From assembly GCA_009649675.1 (NCBI GenBank), contig WJPL01000004.1, positions 122,993 through 186,992 on the forward strand: a stretch of DNA of 64,000 nucleotides, in the 5' to 3' direction. The position numbers and the translations under genes are program-made. The notes under the pieces were generated by a model that was given only the letters and a program-made list of their open reading frames with translations, had not been told where the DNA came from and did not search any database. This DNA comes from Alphaproteobacteria bacterium HT1-32 (GTDB lineage Bacteria; Pseudomonadota; Alphaproteobacteria; Rhodospirillales; HT1-32). This document shows, in pieces, positions 8,805 through 17,409 of this stretch; position 1 is the first letter of the stretch, and each line of letters begins with the position of its first letter.

Positions 8805-9703
8805 GCAACCCTGGCGATACCAAGGTCGTCGAAGCAGGCACGGATGCGATCAAGATCGGCCTCGCTGGCGGGAAGCACGGGGTCGCGGGGAATGCCGGCT
8901 GGCCAGCCGATGAGGTTGAGAGCTGCCTTGAAGGCGGCAGGCCAGGTGCCGATACCCATCAGCAACTCATAAAGTACCGTAAGTTTGTAATGCATTTCCC
9001 GCGCTTCGGCGCTGGCTCCGGCCTGCCCGATCTCGCCCAACCGGGCGGCATCCTTGCCGAGAAATTCAGGGCCGGTCGCGATGAAGCCCCGTGCCCCCAG
9101 CATGTAGGATGGCAGGATGTAATGGCAGGGGCCGGTCATCACACTCATCTTGTCGGCAAAGCGGTCGAGCAGATGGGTGTGATGGAAGAAGTCACGGTTT
9201 GATTCCTTGATGCCGATAACAGGTGCCGCATCACAGATCGCAGCGATATCGTCCATCGACAGGGAATAGCCATGTCGCCGGGGCGAGTTATAGGCGACCA
9301 TCGGCAGGTCAACGGCGGCGGCAATCTTGGCATAACGTCCGACGATTTCTGCGCGGCTGCCTTTCAGGACATAGGTTGGCGGCATGGAGAGCAGGCCAAC
9401 GGCACCATTTTCCTGTGCGGCGCGGGCATACCCCAGTGCGGCATCAATGGTCGGTGCGGAACAGCCACAGATTACCGGCACGCGCCCGGCAGATTTATCC
9501 ACCGCAAGACGGACCAGACGACCACGTTCCGATGCCGAGACAGCCCAGCTCTCGCCGTTGTCCCCGGCGACGCAGATGCCGGTGGAACCGATATCGATCA
9601 GGTTCTCGACAATCTGGCAGAAGGCATCTTCCATAATTTCACCATTCTCGGCGAAAGGGGTCACAATCGCCGGCAACATGCCGTGCAGGTCCTGCTTGTT
9701 CAT
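8801..9703 (-). CDS. DapA/dihydrodipicolinate-synthase family lyase or deaminase
   Basis: Class I aldolase-type TIM barrel, 300 residues. The Schiff-base lysine is Lys166 in GIKESN, the catalytic Tyr138 is in VAYNSPRR, and the phosphate/carboxylate loop is GDNGES (47-52). Family members include DHDPS, N-acetylneuraminate lyase, keto-deoxy-sugar-acid dehydratases and the 1-pyrroline-4-hydroxy-2-carboxylate deaminase of hydroxyproline degradation. The last partners a trimeric dehydrogenase like the one encoded just downstream, so it is an attractive guess. No epimerase or ketoglutarate-semialdehyde dehydrogenase is in the window to confirm it. AAGGA lies 7 nt before the ATG. Confidence 0.85.
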   Translation of the reverse strand: MNKQDLHGMLPAIVTPFAENGEIMEDAFCQIVENLIDIGSTGICVAGDNGESWAVSASERGRLVRLAVDKSAGRVPVICGCSAPTIDAALGYARAAQENGAVGLLSMPPTYVLKGSRAEIVGRYAKIAAAVDLPMVAYNSPRRHGYSLSMDDIAAICDAAPVIGIKESNRDFFHHTHLLDRFADKMSVMTGPCHYILPSYMLGARGFIATGPEFLGKDAARLGEIGQAGASAEAREMHYKLTVLYELLMGIGTWPAAFKAALNLIGWPAGIPRDPVLPASEADLDRIRACFDDLGIARVA

Positions 9704-9741
9704 TGAGCGTTCCTTGTTCTCTTTTGCATTCGGTTTCTGTC

Positions 9742-10644
9742 TCAGGTCCGGTCGAGATGCCCGACGCGGATGCGATAGACCGCACCCTGCTGGGCCTCGA
9801 CAATATAAAGGTAGCTGTCATCCGGACCGCCAAAGGTAACGGACGTAACCCAGAGACCGCCGGGCGTGCGGATTTCGGCGACAGGGTCGCCCATGGCGGT
9901 CAGCAGCCAGACCCGGCCGGCCTGTGCATGAGCAATTGCCACACGCCCCCGCTGATCCACGGCCAGTCCGTCCGGGCCGAGCCCTCCCGCAAGCTGTACC
10001 CACAATCCGGCCATCGGTTGCACCGGATCGGTCCATTCCGTGTTCAGACGCCAGACCGCATTGGCACGTGTGGCGGCAACGTAAACCAGTTTTCCGTCCG
10101 GGCTCAGCGCCACACCATTCGGGTAGGGCACATTCGACAATGGCTGTTGCAGCCGACCGTCAGCCCGGAGGACGAACAGCCGCCCGGTCGGGTCGGTCAG
10201 GCTGGTCCGGCCGGAATCGGTGAACCAGATGTCTCCATTCGCAGCGACGGCCAGATCCGATAAGCCGCGGAAGGATTCGGTGTTTGTGCTGGCGCAGAGG
10301 GTTTCGAAGATACCGGTTCCGGGATCAAAAGCCTGCAGGCCGAGCAGATAATCAACAAGTGCCAGCCGCCCGTCAGCCATCGGTTTGACCGCATGGGGCT
10401 GGCCTGCTGTCTGAGCTTCCAGATTCCAGACGCCCTGAGGGTTGATCGAGAATACCCGGCCAAAAGGAACATCGGTCAGCCAGAGCGACCCATCTTCAGT
10501 GAAGCAGGGGCCTTCCAGAAAGGAGTGCAATGTCTGGCCGGGGCGGGCCGCATTGACCCAGCTGTTCATTGGTCCGTCCCAGTGCAGCCTATCCGGCAGG
10601 ACGGTCCAGACCTCGGCATCCAGCCGGATCGGAGCGGTAATCAT
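9742..10644 (-). CDS. SMP-30/gluconolactonase/LRE-family beta-propeller hydrolase
   Basis: Six-bladed propeller of 300 residues, cytoplasmic. Metal-site residues of the SMP-30 family are present: Glu44 in FLEGPCF, the Asn in PYPNGVALSPDG and the Asp in LGPDGLAVDQRG. Members hydrolyse sugar or other lactones in a Ca/Zn-dependent way. The start overlaps the CoA transferase stop as ATGA, and a 38-bp gap separates it from the DapA gene. The presence of a lactonase next to a DapA-family enzyme would also fit degradation of a sugar acid; the actual lactone is unknown. Confidence 0.85.
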   Translation of the reverse strand: MITAPIRLDAEVWTVLPDRLHWDGPMNSWVNAARPGQTLHSFLEGPCFTEDGSLWLTDVPFGRVFSINPQGVWNLEAQTAGQPHAVKPMADGRLALVDYLLGLQAFDPGTGIFETLCASTNTESFRGLSDLAVAANGDIWFTDSGRTSLTDPTGRLFVLRADGRLQQPLSNVPYPNGVALSPDGKLVYVAATRANAVWRLNTEWTDPVQPMAGLWVQLAGGLGPDGLAVDQRGRVAIAHAQAGRVWLLTAMGDPVAEIRTPGGLWVTSVTFGGPDDSYLYIVEAQQGAVYRIRVGHLDRT

Positions 10645-11819
10645 ACGACACCTTCCCGGTGCAACTGGCTGATTGCATCGCTGTCGTGACCCAGCGACCG
10701 GAGGATTTCATCGGTATGTTCGCCAAAGCCGGGGGGGCGCCGGTCAATTGCCGGGCCGTCATGCTCAAAGGAAAAGGCGGCGACCGGGGTGATGACCGGT
10801 GCCGTGCTGTCGCCCGGTCCGGCCTCGAACTGGTGAAGGAAGGGGCGTGCCCTGAGTTGCGGGTCGTGGGCGGCGTCTGCCAGCGGGCGGACAACCTCCG
10901 CGGCAAAGCCCCGTTGTTCCATCCATGCTTGCCAGTCGGTGGCGGTGCGCTGTCGCATGATCGGCTCCAGTGCCACTTTCATGCGTTCCGATCGTGCCCA
11001 GAGGTCTTCCCAGCAGTCCGTCTCGCCAAGGTCGTGCTGATCAAATCCTTCATCGGCAAGGGCCTGCCAGAAACGCCGGTTCTGGCCGGGGGTGAAGACG
11101 CCCAGCATGACTACGCCATCAGCGGTTTCGTAGGACTGGATCGTGGCTTCCTTGCCCCGGCTGGCTTTGATGGGATGAAGGGCCGCCGACATTTCCGGTG
11201 CCATCATGATCATGACCGTTTCCAGCATCGAACAGTCGATATGCTGCCCCTCACCATCGCGCTGCCGCTGAAACAGGGCTGCGGAGATCGCAAAGGCGGC
11301 GTTCATGCCGGCACCGTAATCAACAAAGGACAATCCGGGTTTGCGTCCGCCGGTCTGGGCAATCGCGCCGGACGTTGCCTGTATGACATTATCATAGGCG
11401 GCAACACCGGCTTTCGGACCCTGTCCGCCAAATCCGGTCATGGAACAGTAGATCAGGGCGGGGTTGATCTGACGCAGATCGTTGTAACCCAGCCCAAGCC
11501 TGTCCATTGCGCCGGTACGGTAATTTTCAAGGAAGACGTCAGCGGTCGCGACCATCTGACGCAGGATCTCGCGGCCTTCCTCCGATTTCAGATTCAGGGT
11601 CATGGCGCGCTTATTGCCGCCCTGTACCTGATAGTTCAGACCGCGAAGCGCTGCGTTCTGGTCCGGATCGGGACCGCGGCCACGGGCACAGTCCGGCTCG
11701 CCAGGCGGCTCGATCTTGATGACATCAGCCCCAAGCACAGCCAGCTGGTAAGCGCAGAATGGTCCTGCAAGGACATGGGTGAGGTCCAGTACCTTCAAAC
11801 CCTCAAATGCACGTGACAT
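10641..11819 (-). CDS. CaiB/BaiF (class III) CoA transferase
   Basis: Transfers CoA between acyl-CoA and a free carboxylic acid; 392 residues. The family N-terminus VLDLTHVLAGPFCAYQLAVL is followed by GADVIKIEPPG, NKRAMTLNLKSEEG and ENYRTGAMDRLG. The catalytic Asp is in AAYDNVIQA. The start is ATG at 11819 with GGGAGG 5 nt upstream; the TTG just before it is too close to that site. It is the first gene of the seven-gene operon down to 5197, divergent from the aminotransferase gene across about 105 bp containing an AT-rich ATACGTACGCAT stretch. It probably activates the pathway acid as a CoA ester. Confidence 0.9.
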   Translation of the reverse strand: MSRAFEGLKVLDLTHVLAGPFCAYQLAVLGADVIKIEPPGEPDCARGRGPDPDQNAALRGLNYQVQGGNKRAMTLNLKSEEGREILRQMVATADVFLENYRTGAMDRLGLGYNDLRQINPALIYCSMTGFGGQGPKAGVAAYDNVIQATSGAIAQTGGRKPGLSFVDYGAGMNAAFAISAALFQRQRDGEGQHIDCSMLETVMIMMAPEMSAALHPIKASRGKEATIQSYETADGVVMLGVFTPGQNRRFWQALADEGFDQHDLGETDCWEDLWARSERMKVALEPIMRQRTATDWQAWMEQRGFAAEVVRPLADAAHDPQLRARPFLHQFEAGPGDSTAPVITPVAAFSFEHDGPAIDRRPPGFGEHTDEILRSLGHDSDAISQLHREGVV

Positions 11820-11924
11820 CAACCCCTCCCGGTTTGCAGCGGCACCGCCTTAAACCTTTCATCTTGTTTTTTATACGTACGCATGTTTTATATATCAACC
11901 ATTAAAACCCGAATGAGTATCCAT

Positions 11925-13271
11925 ATGTCAGCGCTTCTGCACAGGAGTCTCACCTCCGAATTACCGACGGTTGTGCGCGGTGAAGGCCCTTATCTGTTCG
12001 ACTCGAACGGAAAACGATACTTCGATGGATCATGCGGCGCAGCAGTTTCCTGCCTTGGTCACAGTCATCCGAAGGTTGTTGAAGCGATCAGGGAGCAGGT
12101 CGGGCAGGTATCCTATGCCCATACTTCCTTCTTTACGAACGAACCGGCAGAGCAACTGGCAGCACATCTGATTGAGCGTGCGCCGGAAGGCTTTGGCAAG
12201 GGGCGGGCGATGTTTGTCGGATCAGGATCGGAAGGTGTCGAGGCGGCGCTGAAACTGACACGGCAATACTGGATTGAAAAAGGCCGGCCGGAACGCAGCA
12301 ATATCATTGCCCGCGATATGGCTTATCACGGTAACACGCTGGGTGCGCTGGCTGTTGGCGGCCATATGGCGCGTCGCGCTCCCTATGCTCCGATGCTGAT
12401 GAATGTCGGACGTGTCCCGGCCTGTTATCCTTACCGCCGTCAGGAAATCGGCGAGTCGGATGCGGATTTCGGCGTCCGGATGGCAGAGACCCTGCGGGAT
12501 GAAATCGAGCGTCTGGGGCCGGAAACGGTTGCCGGATTTTTCGTCGAGCCGGTTTCCGGGGCGACGCTGGGCTGCGTTCCTCCGGCTCCGGGCTACTTCC
12601 GCCGGATTCGTGAGATATGTGATGCCTATGACATTCTGCTGGTCGCTGATGAGGTGATGTGCGGCATGGGGCGGACCGGAACGCTGTTCGCAATGGAACA
12701 GGAAGGCGTCTGCCCGGACATTATCATCGTTGCCAAGGGTCTGGGAGCCGGTTTCCAGCCAATTGCCGGGGTTCTGGCGCGCGAAAGCGTGATTGATGCG
12801 ATTGAAGCCGGCAGCGGCGCACTGGCAAATGGCCATACCTATATGAGTCATGCGGTTGCCTGTGCGGGTTCCCTGGCTGCGCTGAAAGTGATTGAGGACG
12901 AGAACCTGCTGGAGCGGGTTGTCTATCTCGGAAAATATCTGCGGGCCGGGCTTGAAAGCCGTTTCGGCCAGCATGCCCATGTTGGTGATATCCGTGGACG
13001 GGGCCTGTTTCAGGCAATGGAATTCGTCACCGACCGTGAAACGAAGGAACCTTTCCCGAAAGAATTCGCACTGGCCGCCCGGTTCAAGGCAACCGCGATG
13101 CAGGCAGGTCTGGTAACCTATCCTTCTGCCGGTTGCGCGGATGGTGTGCTTGGCGATCACCTGTTGCTGGCCCCGCCCTATATCTCGACGGAAGAACAGA
13201 TCGATAGCATGATCGATATTTGTGACGATGTATTGCGCCAGTGTCTGGCGGAACAGAAAACGGCGGCCTGA
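11925..13271 (+). CDS. Class III (omega) aminotransferase, PLP-dependent
   Basis: Transfers an amino group from an omega-amino acid or amine to a keto acid; 448 residues. Visible are GEGPYLFDSNGKRYFDG near the N-terminus, VGSGSEGVEAALKLTRQY, the PLP-contact DEVMCGMGRTG, and the Schiff-base lysine in VAKGLGAGFQPIAGV. Three in-frame ATGs exist (11883, 11913, 11925). The last best matches the family N-terminus and leaves room for a promoter, although none has a strong Shine-Dalgarno. The BKACE gene follows after 1 nt, so the two form an operon: transamination would yield an oxo acid for the cleavage enzyme. The substrate is unknown. Confidence 0.9.
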   Translation: MSALLHRSLTSELPTVVRGEGPYLFDSNGKRYFDGSCGAAVSCLGHSHPKVVEAIREQVGQVSYAHTSFFTNEPAEQLAAHLIERAPEGFGKGRAMFVGSGSEGVEAALKLTRQYWIEKGRPERSNIIARDMAYHGNTLGALAVGGHMARRAPYAPMLMNVGRVPACYPYRRQEIGESDADFGVRMAETLRDEIERLGPETVAGFFVEPVSGATLGCVPPAPGYFRRIREICDAYDILLVADEVMCGMGRTGTLFAMEQEGVCPDIIIVAKGLGAGFQPIAGVLARESVIDAIEAGSGALANGHTYMSHAVACAGSLAALKVIEDENLLERVVYLGKYLRAGLESRFGQHAHVGDIRGRGLFQAMEFVTDRETKEPFPKEFALAARFKATAMQAGLVTYPSAGCADGVLGDHLLLAPPYISTEEQIDSMIDICDDVLRQCLAEQKTAA

Positions 13272-13272
13272 T

Positions 13273-14148
13273 ATGACAGATAAAACCATCCTGACCTGTG
13301 CGGTAACCGGCAATCTGACCATGCCGTCGCAGAATCCCAACCTGCCGATCACCCCGCAGCAGATTGCTGATGCGGCGCTGGAAGCAGCCTCGGCCGGAGC
13401 GGCGATTGTTCATTGTCATGTCCGCGATCCGGAGACCGGCAAGGGCTCAATGGAGGGTGCGTTATATGCTGAACTGGTCAGCCGCATTCGCGAAAAGAAT
13501 ACCGATCTGATCATCAATCTGACGACTGGTGAGGGTGGGCGTTTCATTCCGTCTGAAGATGAACCCCGTCTGGCGGCCGAAGGATCGACCCTTTGCCGTC
13601 CGGAAAGCCGTGTCGCGCATGTGGAGGCGCTGAAGCCGGATATCTGTACACTTGATCTCAATACCATGTGGTCGGGACGTGCGGCGGTGATCAATACGCC
13701 GGATAACCTGAAGATCATGGCAGAGCGGATTTATGCTGCCGGTGTGAAGCCGGAGTTCGAGGTGTTTGATTCCGGGGATGTTCAGTTGATGAATCATTTC
13801 CTCGACATGGGCATTCTGAAATCCCCCCCGATGGTGCAGATGGTGCTGGGTGTCCGCTATGGTGCCATCGCCTCGCCGGAGACCATGATGTATCTTCGCG
13901 GTCTGCTGCCTGCCGGATGCGACTGGGCCGGGTTCGGTATTGGCCGCAATGCGTTTCCGATGGTCGCGCAGGCTTATCTGCTTGGCGGGCATGTTCGGAT
14001 CGGCATGGAGGATACCGTGCATATCAGCCGTGGCGAGCTGTGCCGGGGGAATGCGCAACTGGTCGAGAAGGCGGTTGGTATTGTCGAGACGCTGGGTGGC
14101 ACCATGGCGACGGCGCAGGAAGCCCGCGGGATCCTGGGGCTGTCCTGA
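13273..14148 (+). CDS. BKACE-family beta-keto acid cleavage enzyme (DUF849)
   Basis: Zinc-dependent enzyme of 291 residues. The family condenses a beta-keto acid with acetyl-CoA to give acetoacetate and a new CoA ester, as in lysine fermentation (Kce) and carnitine breakdown. Zn ligands His47 and His49 are in IVHCHVRDP; the C-terminal Glu is in GMEDTVH. LDLNTMWSG and EFEVFDSGD are characteristic. The true start is ATG 13273, right after the aminotransferase stop; upstream in-frame extension would overlap that gene. It is convergent with the IclR gene, 21 bp apart. A carnitine-like or amino-hexanoate-like beta-keto acid is plausible; specificity cannot be read. Confidence 0.9.
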   Translation: MTDKTILTCAVTGNLTMPSQNPNLPITPQQIADAALEAASAGAAIVHCHVRDPETGKGSMEGALYAELVSRIREKNTDLIINLTTGEGGRFIPSEDEPRLAAEGSTLCRPESRVAHVEALKPDICTLDLNTMWSGRAAVINTPDNLKIMAERIYAAGVKPEFEVFDSGDVQLMNHFLDMGILKSPPMVQMVLGVRYGAIASPETMMYLRGLLPAGCDWAGFGIGRNAFPMVAQAYLLGGHVRIGMEDTVHISRGELCRGNAQLVEKAVGIVETLGGTMATAQEARGILGLS

Positions 14149-14169
14149 CCGGTTGGGGCGGATGGCGGT

Positions 14170-15006
14170 TCAGTTGCCGCTGTAACCCAGCCGTTCGGAA
14201 ATCAGGCCAGCAGCGCGGATGACTTCCGGTTTGTAGAAATCCTCGAACTTTGAATGATCGAAGGCGCTGTCCGGGCCGGAAATGTCGATTGCAGCGACAA
14301 TGGCCCCGTCCTTGTTGAAGACAGGGGCGGAAACCGAGCAGCCACCCTGTTCTGCAAAACCACGGCTGATGATATAGCCCTGGGTGGCAGCCAGCATAAC
14401 CTTCTCCATCAGGGCCTGCAGCGTGACCGGTGTCTTATCGGTCAGCGGCTCCAGCGTTGCGCCCTTGAATAACGTGGCGATGTCCCGGCTGGCGATGTCC
14501 GACATCAGCAGCCAGCCCAGTGGCGAGGCATGGGCACCAAGCCGCGCGCCCACATTGACGTTACTCTGGAAGCCGGTCCGGGCCTGAACGCAGTCGAGGA
14601 AAAGCACGTCACGGCCATCCCGGATGGCGAGATGGGCTGAGACGTTGGTGGCATCGCGGAGGGCTTCCAGGTCGCGCCGTGCGACCTGAATGATGCTCTG
14701 GGTGTTCAGGAAAGCGAATCCGAGATTCAGGACACGGGCACCAAGCTGATAAGACCGGTCATCTGACGACAGTTCCAGACACCCCATATACCGCAGCGTA
14801 TAGATAAGACGGAACGCGGAGGAGCGACTGACACCAAGGCTGTCGGCAATCTCTGTTACGGTCAGTGGTTTGCGGGCGGCGGCGACAATCTCAAGCACGT
14901 TCAGGCCACGTTGCAGGCCCGGAACCAGATAGGTGCCGTGATTCTTGTTCAGTGCTGCACCGTCTTCACCAATTTGTGGCTCGTCCGACATTCGCGGCTT
15001 TCTCAT
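14170..15006 (-). CDS. IclR-family transcriptional regulator
   Basis: Regulator of 278 residues (or 273 from the ATG at 14991). The N-terminal winged HTH (about 30-90) includes GLNVLEIVAAARKPLTVTEIADSL and VSRSSAFRLIYTL. The C-terminal IclR effector domain (about 105-270) includes SAHLAIRDGRDVLFLDCV and GGCSVSAPVFNKDGAI. It is convergent with the aminotransferase/BKACE operon and lies downstream of the GAF/GGT operon. A long palindrome 67-93 bp upstream of its start is a likely autoregulatory site. Targets may be the neighbouring catabolic genes; the effector is unknown. Confidence 0.9.
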   Translation of the reverse strand: MRKPRMSDEPQIGEDGAALNKNHGTYLVPGLQRGLNVLEIVAAARKPLTVTEIADSLGVSRSSAFRLIYTLRYMGCLELSSDDRSYQLGARVLNLGFAFLNTQSIIQVARRDLEALRDATNVSAHLAIRDGRDVLFLDCVQARTGFQSNVNVGARLGAHASPLGWLLMSDIASRDIATLFKGATLEPLTDKTPVTLQALMEKVMLAATQGYIISRGFAEQGGCSVSAPVFNKDGAIVAAIDISGPDSAFDHSKFEDFYKPEVIRAAGLISERLGYSGN

Positions 15007-15072
15007 TTAAATGATCTGACTGATTGCTTCGCTGACGATGCTTCTAGCATTGGTAGGCCGCTGCCAACACTG

Positions 15073-15099
15073 CTTTTTGTTTACCTGTAAAACAAAAAG
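15073..15099. promoter_or_regulatory. 10-bp-arm palindrome upstream of the IclR gene
   Basis: CTTTTTGTTT (15073-15082) and AAACAAAAAG (15090-15099) are perfect inverted repeats around ACCTGTA. They lie in the 125-bp gap between the IclR start and the GAF gene stop. The symmetry and location suggest the IclR operator. A terminator for the GAF operon is less likely, since the stem is A/T-rich. Confidence 0.5.
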
Positions 15100-15131
15100 T
15101 GAGGGGCGGGCTGTCAGGAAAGGAACAGTCT

Positions 15132-15641
15132 TCAGCGGGATAACAGAGTTCCGGCCAGCCCGCTGGCGATGATCGAGGCAAGCCCAACCTGTGATTCATA
15201 GTAGTACCCGGCTTCATGCAGCAGGTTCAGGGTGCCGATAGTCTTGCCGTGGCAACGGATGGGAATGTTGAGAATTGACCGCAGGCCAAGGCTGTCGATC
15301 AGTTCATGGTCGTTGAAGTGACGCCTGATATCGGCCGCTTCATAGCCAATGTAATACCGGCCTTCCTGAAGGACGTGGCGGCCCCAGTCGGTATCACGCT
15401 TCTGCTTGCGGCCACCTGCCGGATAGGCTTCGGGATTGCTGGAATAGCAGCGTTCAACCTCCATGGCATCGGCATGAAAGGCCATGATGGTACATAACCG
15501 GTGGCCGATCAGCTGTCCGGCTGCCCGGTCTGCTGCCTGAAAAGCCTCACTGTCTGTGGTCGCTTCTCCGACAAGTCGGGTGAAGGAGGCAAGGGCGTCC
15601 AATTGGTCTGTCTGCTGCATCATATTTCCAGAGTTGTTCAT
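15132..15641 (-). CDS. GAF-domain protein
   Basis: Small cytoplasmic protein of 169 residues made almost entirely of one GAF domain (about 25-165), with YSSNPEAYPAGGRKQ, WGRHVLQEGRYYIGY and LRSILNIPIRCHGKTIGTLNLLH. GAF domains bind small ligands or act in redox/sulfoxide sensing; free-standing ones occur with catabolic genes. The start at 15641 overlaps the GGT stop as ATGA; a second ATG at 15623 has a better TGGAA signal. There is no HTH or catalytic output domain, so it may bind a pathway intermediate. No specific function is claimed. Confidence 0.8.
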   Translation of the reverse strand: MNNSGNMMQQTDQLDALASFTRLVGEATTDSEAFQAADRAAGQLIGHRLCTIMAFHADAMEVERCYSSNPEAYPAGGRKQKRDTDWGRHVLQEGRYYIGYEAADIRRHFNDHELIDSLGLRSILNIPIRCHGKTIGTLNLLHEAGYYYESQVGLASIIASGLAGTLLSR

Positions 15642-17395
15642 GCGCCCCACGCGGTGCCGGCGCGGCGCGGGTCTGCGCCAGCCTGAATTTTGCCGCTGTC
15701 AGGATCCCGGACAACAGCCAGTACGCCGCCTGCTTTCCAGGTTCCGTCCTGCCAGCATTCGACCTTGTGGCCGCGGCCGGTCAGGTCTTCGGCAATCGTT
15801 TCATGCAGGCTGTTTTCAATCATCAGGAGACCGGGGTGATAACTGTTCGGGGCAAAGGATGAAGGATAGTTGTATGAGGCAAATCGCGGAGCCTCAATCG
15901 CCTGCTGGATATCCATGCCATGAACGAACCGGTTCAGATAGACCTGTATCATGGCCTGAATCTGCACATCCCCGCCGGGGGTGCCGAAGGCCATCAGCGG
16001 CTTGCCATCTTTGATGGCCATTGCCGGATTTGGGGTCAGTCGGGGGCGTTTGCCCGGCGCAACGGCATTCAGGGAACTGGCTGTCCCGCGGGATTGCGAC
16101 CCACGCGATGAAGGGCAAAGGCCGGTTCCGGGGATAACCTCGGTATCGGCTGAGGTGTCGCTGGGCGTGGCCGAGAACATGTTGCCGAACCGGTCGATGA
16201 CCGCGACATAGGAGGTGTCGGCGGATGCCGGGTCCTGAACCAGAGGCAGGGTGTGATGCGGATCGCCTGAACCGGTCGCGCCGGAACTGCCCTGACCTGA
16301 TGCGGCGGTCAGGATGGCCTCACCGGTATGCGGGTTTCCGGCAGGCGGCATTTCCCCAAACGCCTTTGCCGGATTGATCAGACCGCGACGGGCAGCGAGA
16401 TAGCTTTCATCCAGCAGTCCGGCGACCGGAATGTCAGCAAAGGCCGGGTCGGTGATGTGTGTTTCACGATCGGCGAAGACCAGATTGAACAGTTCGGTCA
16501 GGGTATGAACATAATCCGCTGAATTGTATGGCGTTGCCCGGATATCAAGCCCGTTGAGCATCTTGAATGCCTGGGCCAGCGAGAAGCCCTGACACCAGGG
16601 GCCGCAGGTGAGAATTTCCGCGTCACCGAAGTTGATGCTCATCGGTGCTTCCAGCCGGACCTGATAATCAGCCATATCGTCAGCCCGCAGGAAACCGCCA
16701 TTGGCGATGTGATGATCGGTGATGGTCCGTGCGATATCACCGCGATAGAAGGCGTCTCTTGCCGCCCTTAACCCGGCTATCCGGTCGCCCCCGGCTGTGG
16801 CTTCCTCATCGATCATATACTGGATGGTGGCGGCCAGGTCGCTCTGGACGAAAATGTCGCCAACCACTGGCGGGCGTCCACCGGGCAGATAGATGTCGGC
16901 ACCGGCCGCAGTCCGGCGATAGGCATTTTCATTGTCGGCAATGAACTGGGCAAAGATAGGATAAGTCGGAAATCCTTCACGGGCGTAAGAAGCCGCGAAA
17001 CGGGCAACTTCGCCATAGCTCATCGTGCCATAGCGGATCAGCGCCTCGATCCAGGCTGCGGGTGCGGCGGGAACAACTGTCCGCGCCAGCCCTTCCGGCA
17101 TGGCGCCGCCATGTTCCCGTTCGAAATAATCCACGGAAGCCAGTTTCGGCCAGACACCAAGGCCGTCGATGGTCACGGTCTCTCGGCTGTCGGCAAGGCG
17201 GATCATGATCGGGGCGACACCGGCGAAGTTCACCAGGTCGCTGTGCAGCACACCCAGCGCAATGCCGGCGGCGACACCGGCATCAATGGCGTTGCCGCCA
17301 TTCTGGAGGACTTCCATCCCGGCTTTTGTCGCCAGATCATGCCCGGCAGAAATAGCGTGATTGCTGGCACGTATCATGGCCCGTGTTTCGAACAT
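15638..17395 (-). CDS. Gamma-glutamyltransferase family protein (Ntn hydrolase)
   Basis: 585-residue precursor that should self-cleave to expose an N-terminal Thr nucleophile. The candidate is Thr394 in ADTSYVAVIDRFGN, at the usual position. N-terminal ISAGHDLATKAGMEVLQNGGNAIDA and C-terminal FGTPGGDVQIQA are typical. Unlike periplasmic GGT it has no signal peptide, suggesting a cytosolic gamma-glutamyl hydrolase/transferase, as used in catabolism of gamma-glutamylated amines. The start ATG has AGGAG at 7 nt. It is cotranscribed with the upstream MBL hydrolase (14-bp gap) and the downstream GAF gene. Confidence 0.88.
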   Translation of the reverse strand: MFETRAMIRASNHAISAGHDLATKAGMEVLQNGGNAIDAGVAAGIALGVLHSDLVNFAGVAPIMIRLADSRETVTIDGLGVWPKLASVDYFEREHGGAMPEGLARTVVPAAPAAWIEALIRYGTMSYGEVARFAASYAREGFPTYPIFAQFIADNENAYRRTAAGADIYLPGGRPPVVGDIFVQSDLAATIQYMIDEEATAGGDRIAGLRAARDAFYRGDIARTITDHHIANGGFLRADDMADYQVRLEAPMSINFGDAEILTCGPWCQGFSLAQAFKMLNGLDIRATPYNSADYVHTLTELFNLVFADRETHITDPAFADIPVAGLLDESYLAARRGLINPAKAFGEMPPAGNPHTGEAILTAASGQGSSGATGSGDPHHTLPLVQDPASADTSYVAVIDRFGNMFSATPSDTSADTEVIPGTGLCPSSRGSQSRGTASSLNAVAPGKRPRLTPNPAMAIKDGKPLMAFGTPGGDVQIQAMIQVYLNRFVHGMDIQQAIEAPRFASYNYPSSFAPNSYHPGLLMIENSLHETIAEDLTGRGHKVECWQDGTWKAGGVLAVVRDPDSGKIQAGADPRRAGTAWGA

Positions 17396-17409
17396 CCGGT
17401 GTCTCCTGA

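Noticed and set aside
10641..11816. Long plus-strand reading frame opposite the CoA transferase gene
   Set aside because: It is an antisense shadow of a well-supported gene, with low-complexity Gly/Arg-rich translation and no family match.
13222..13272. Longer start for the BKACE gene
   Set aside because: The extra residues lie inside the aminotransferase gene and do not match the family; ATG 13273 fits the operon spacing.
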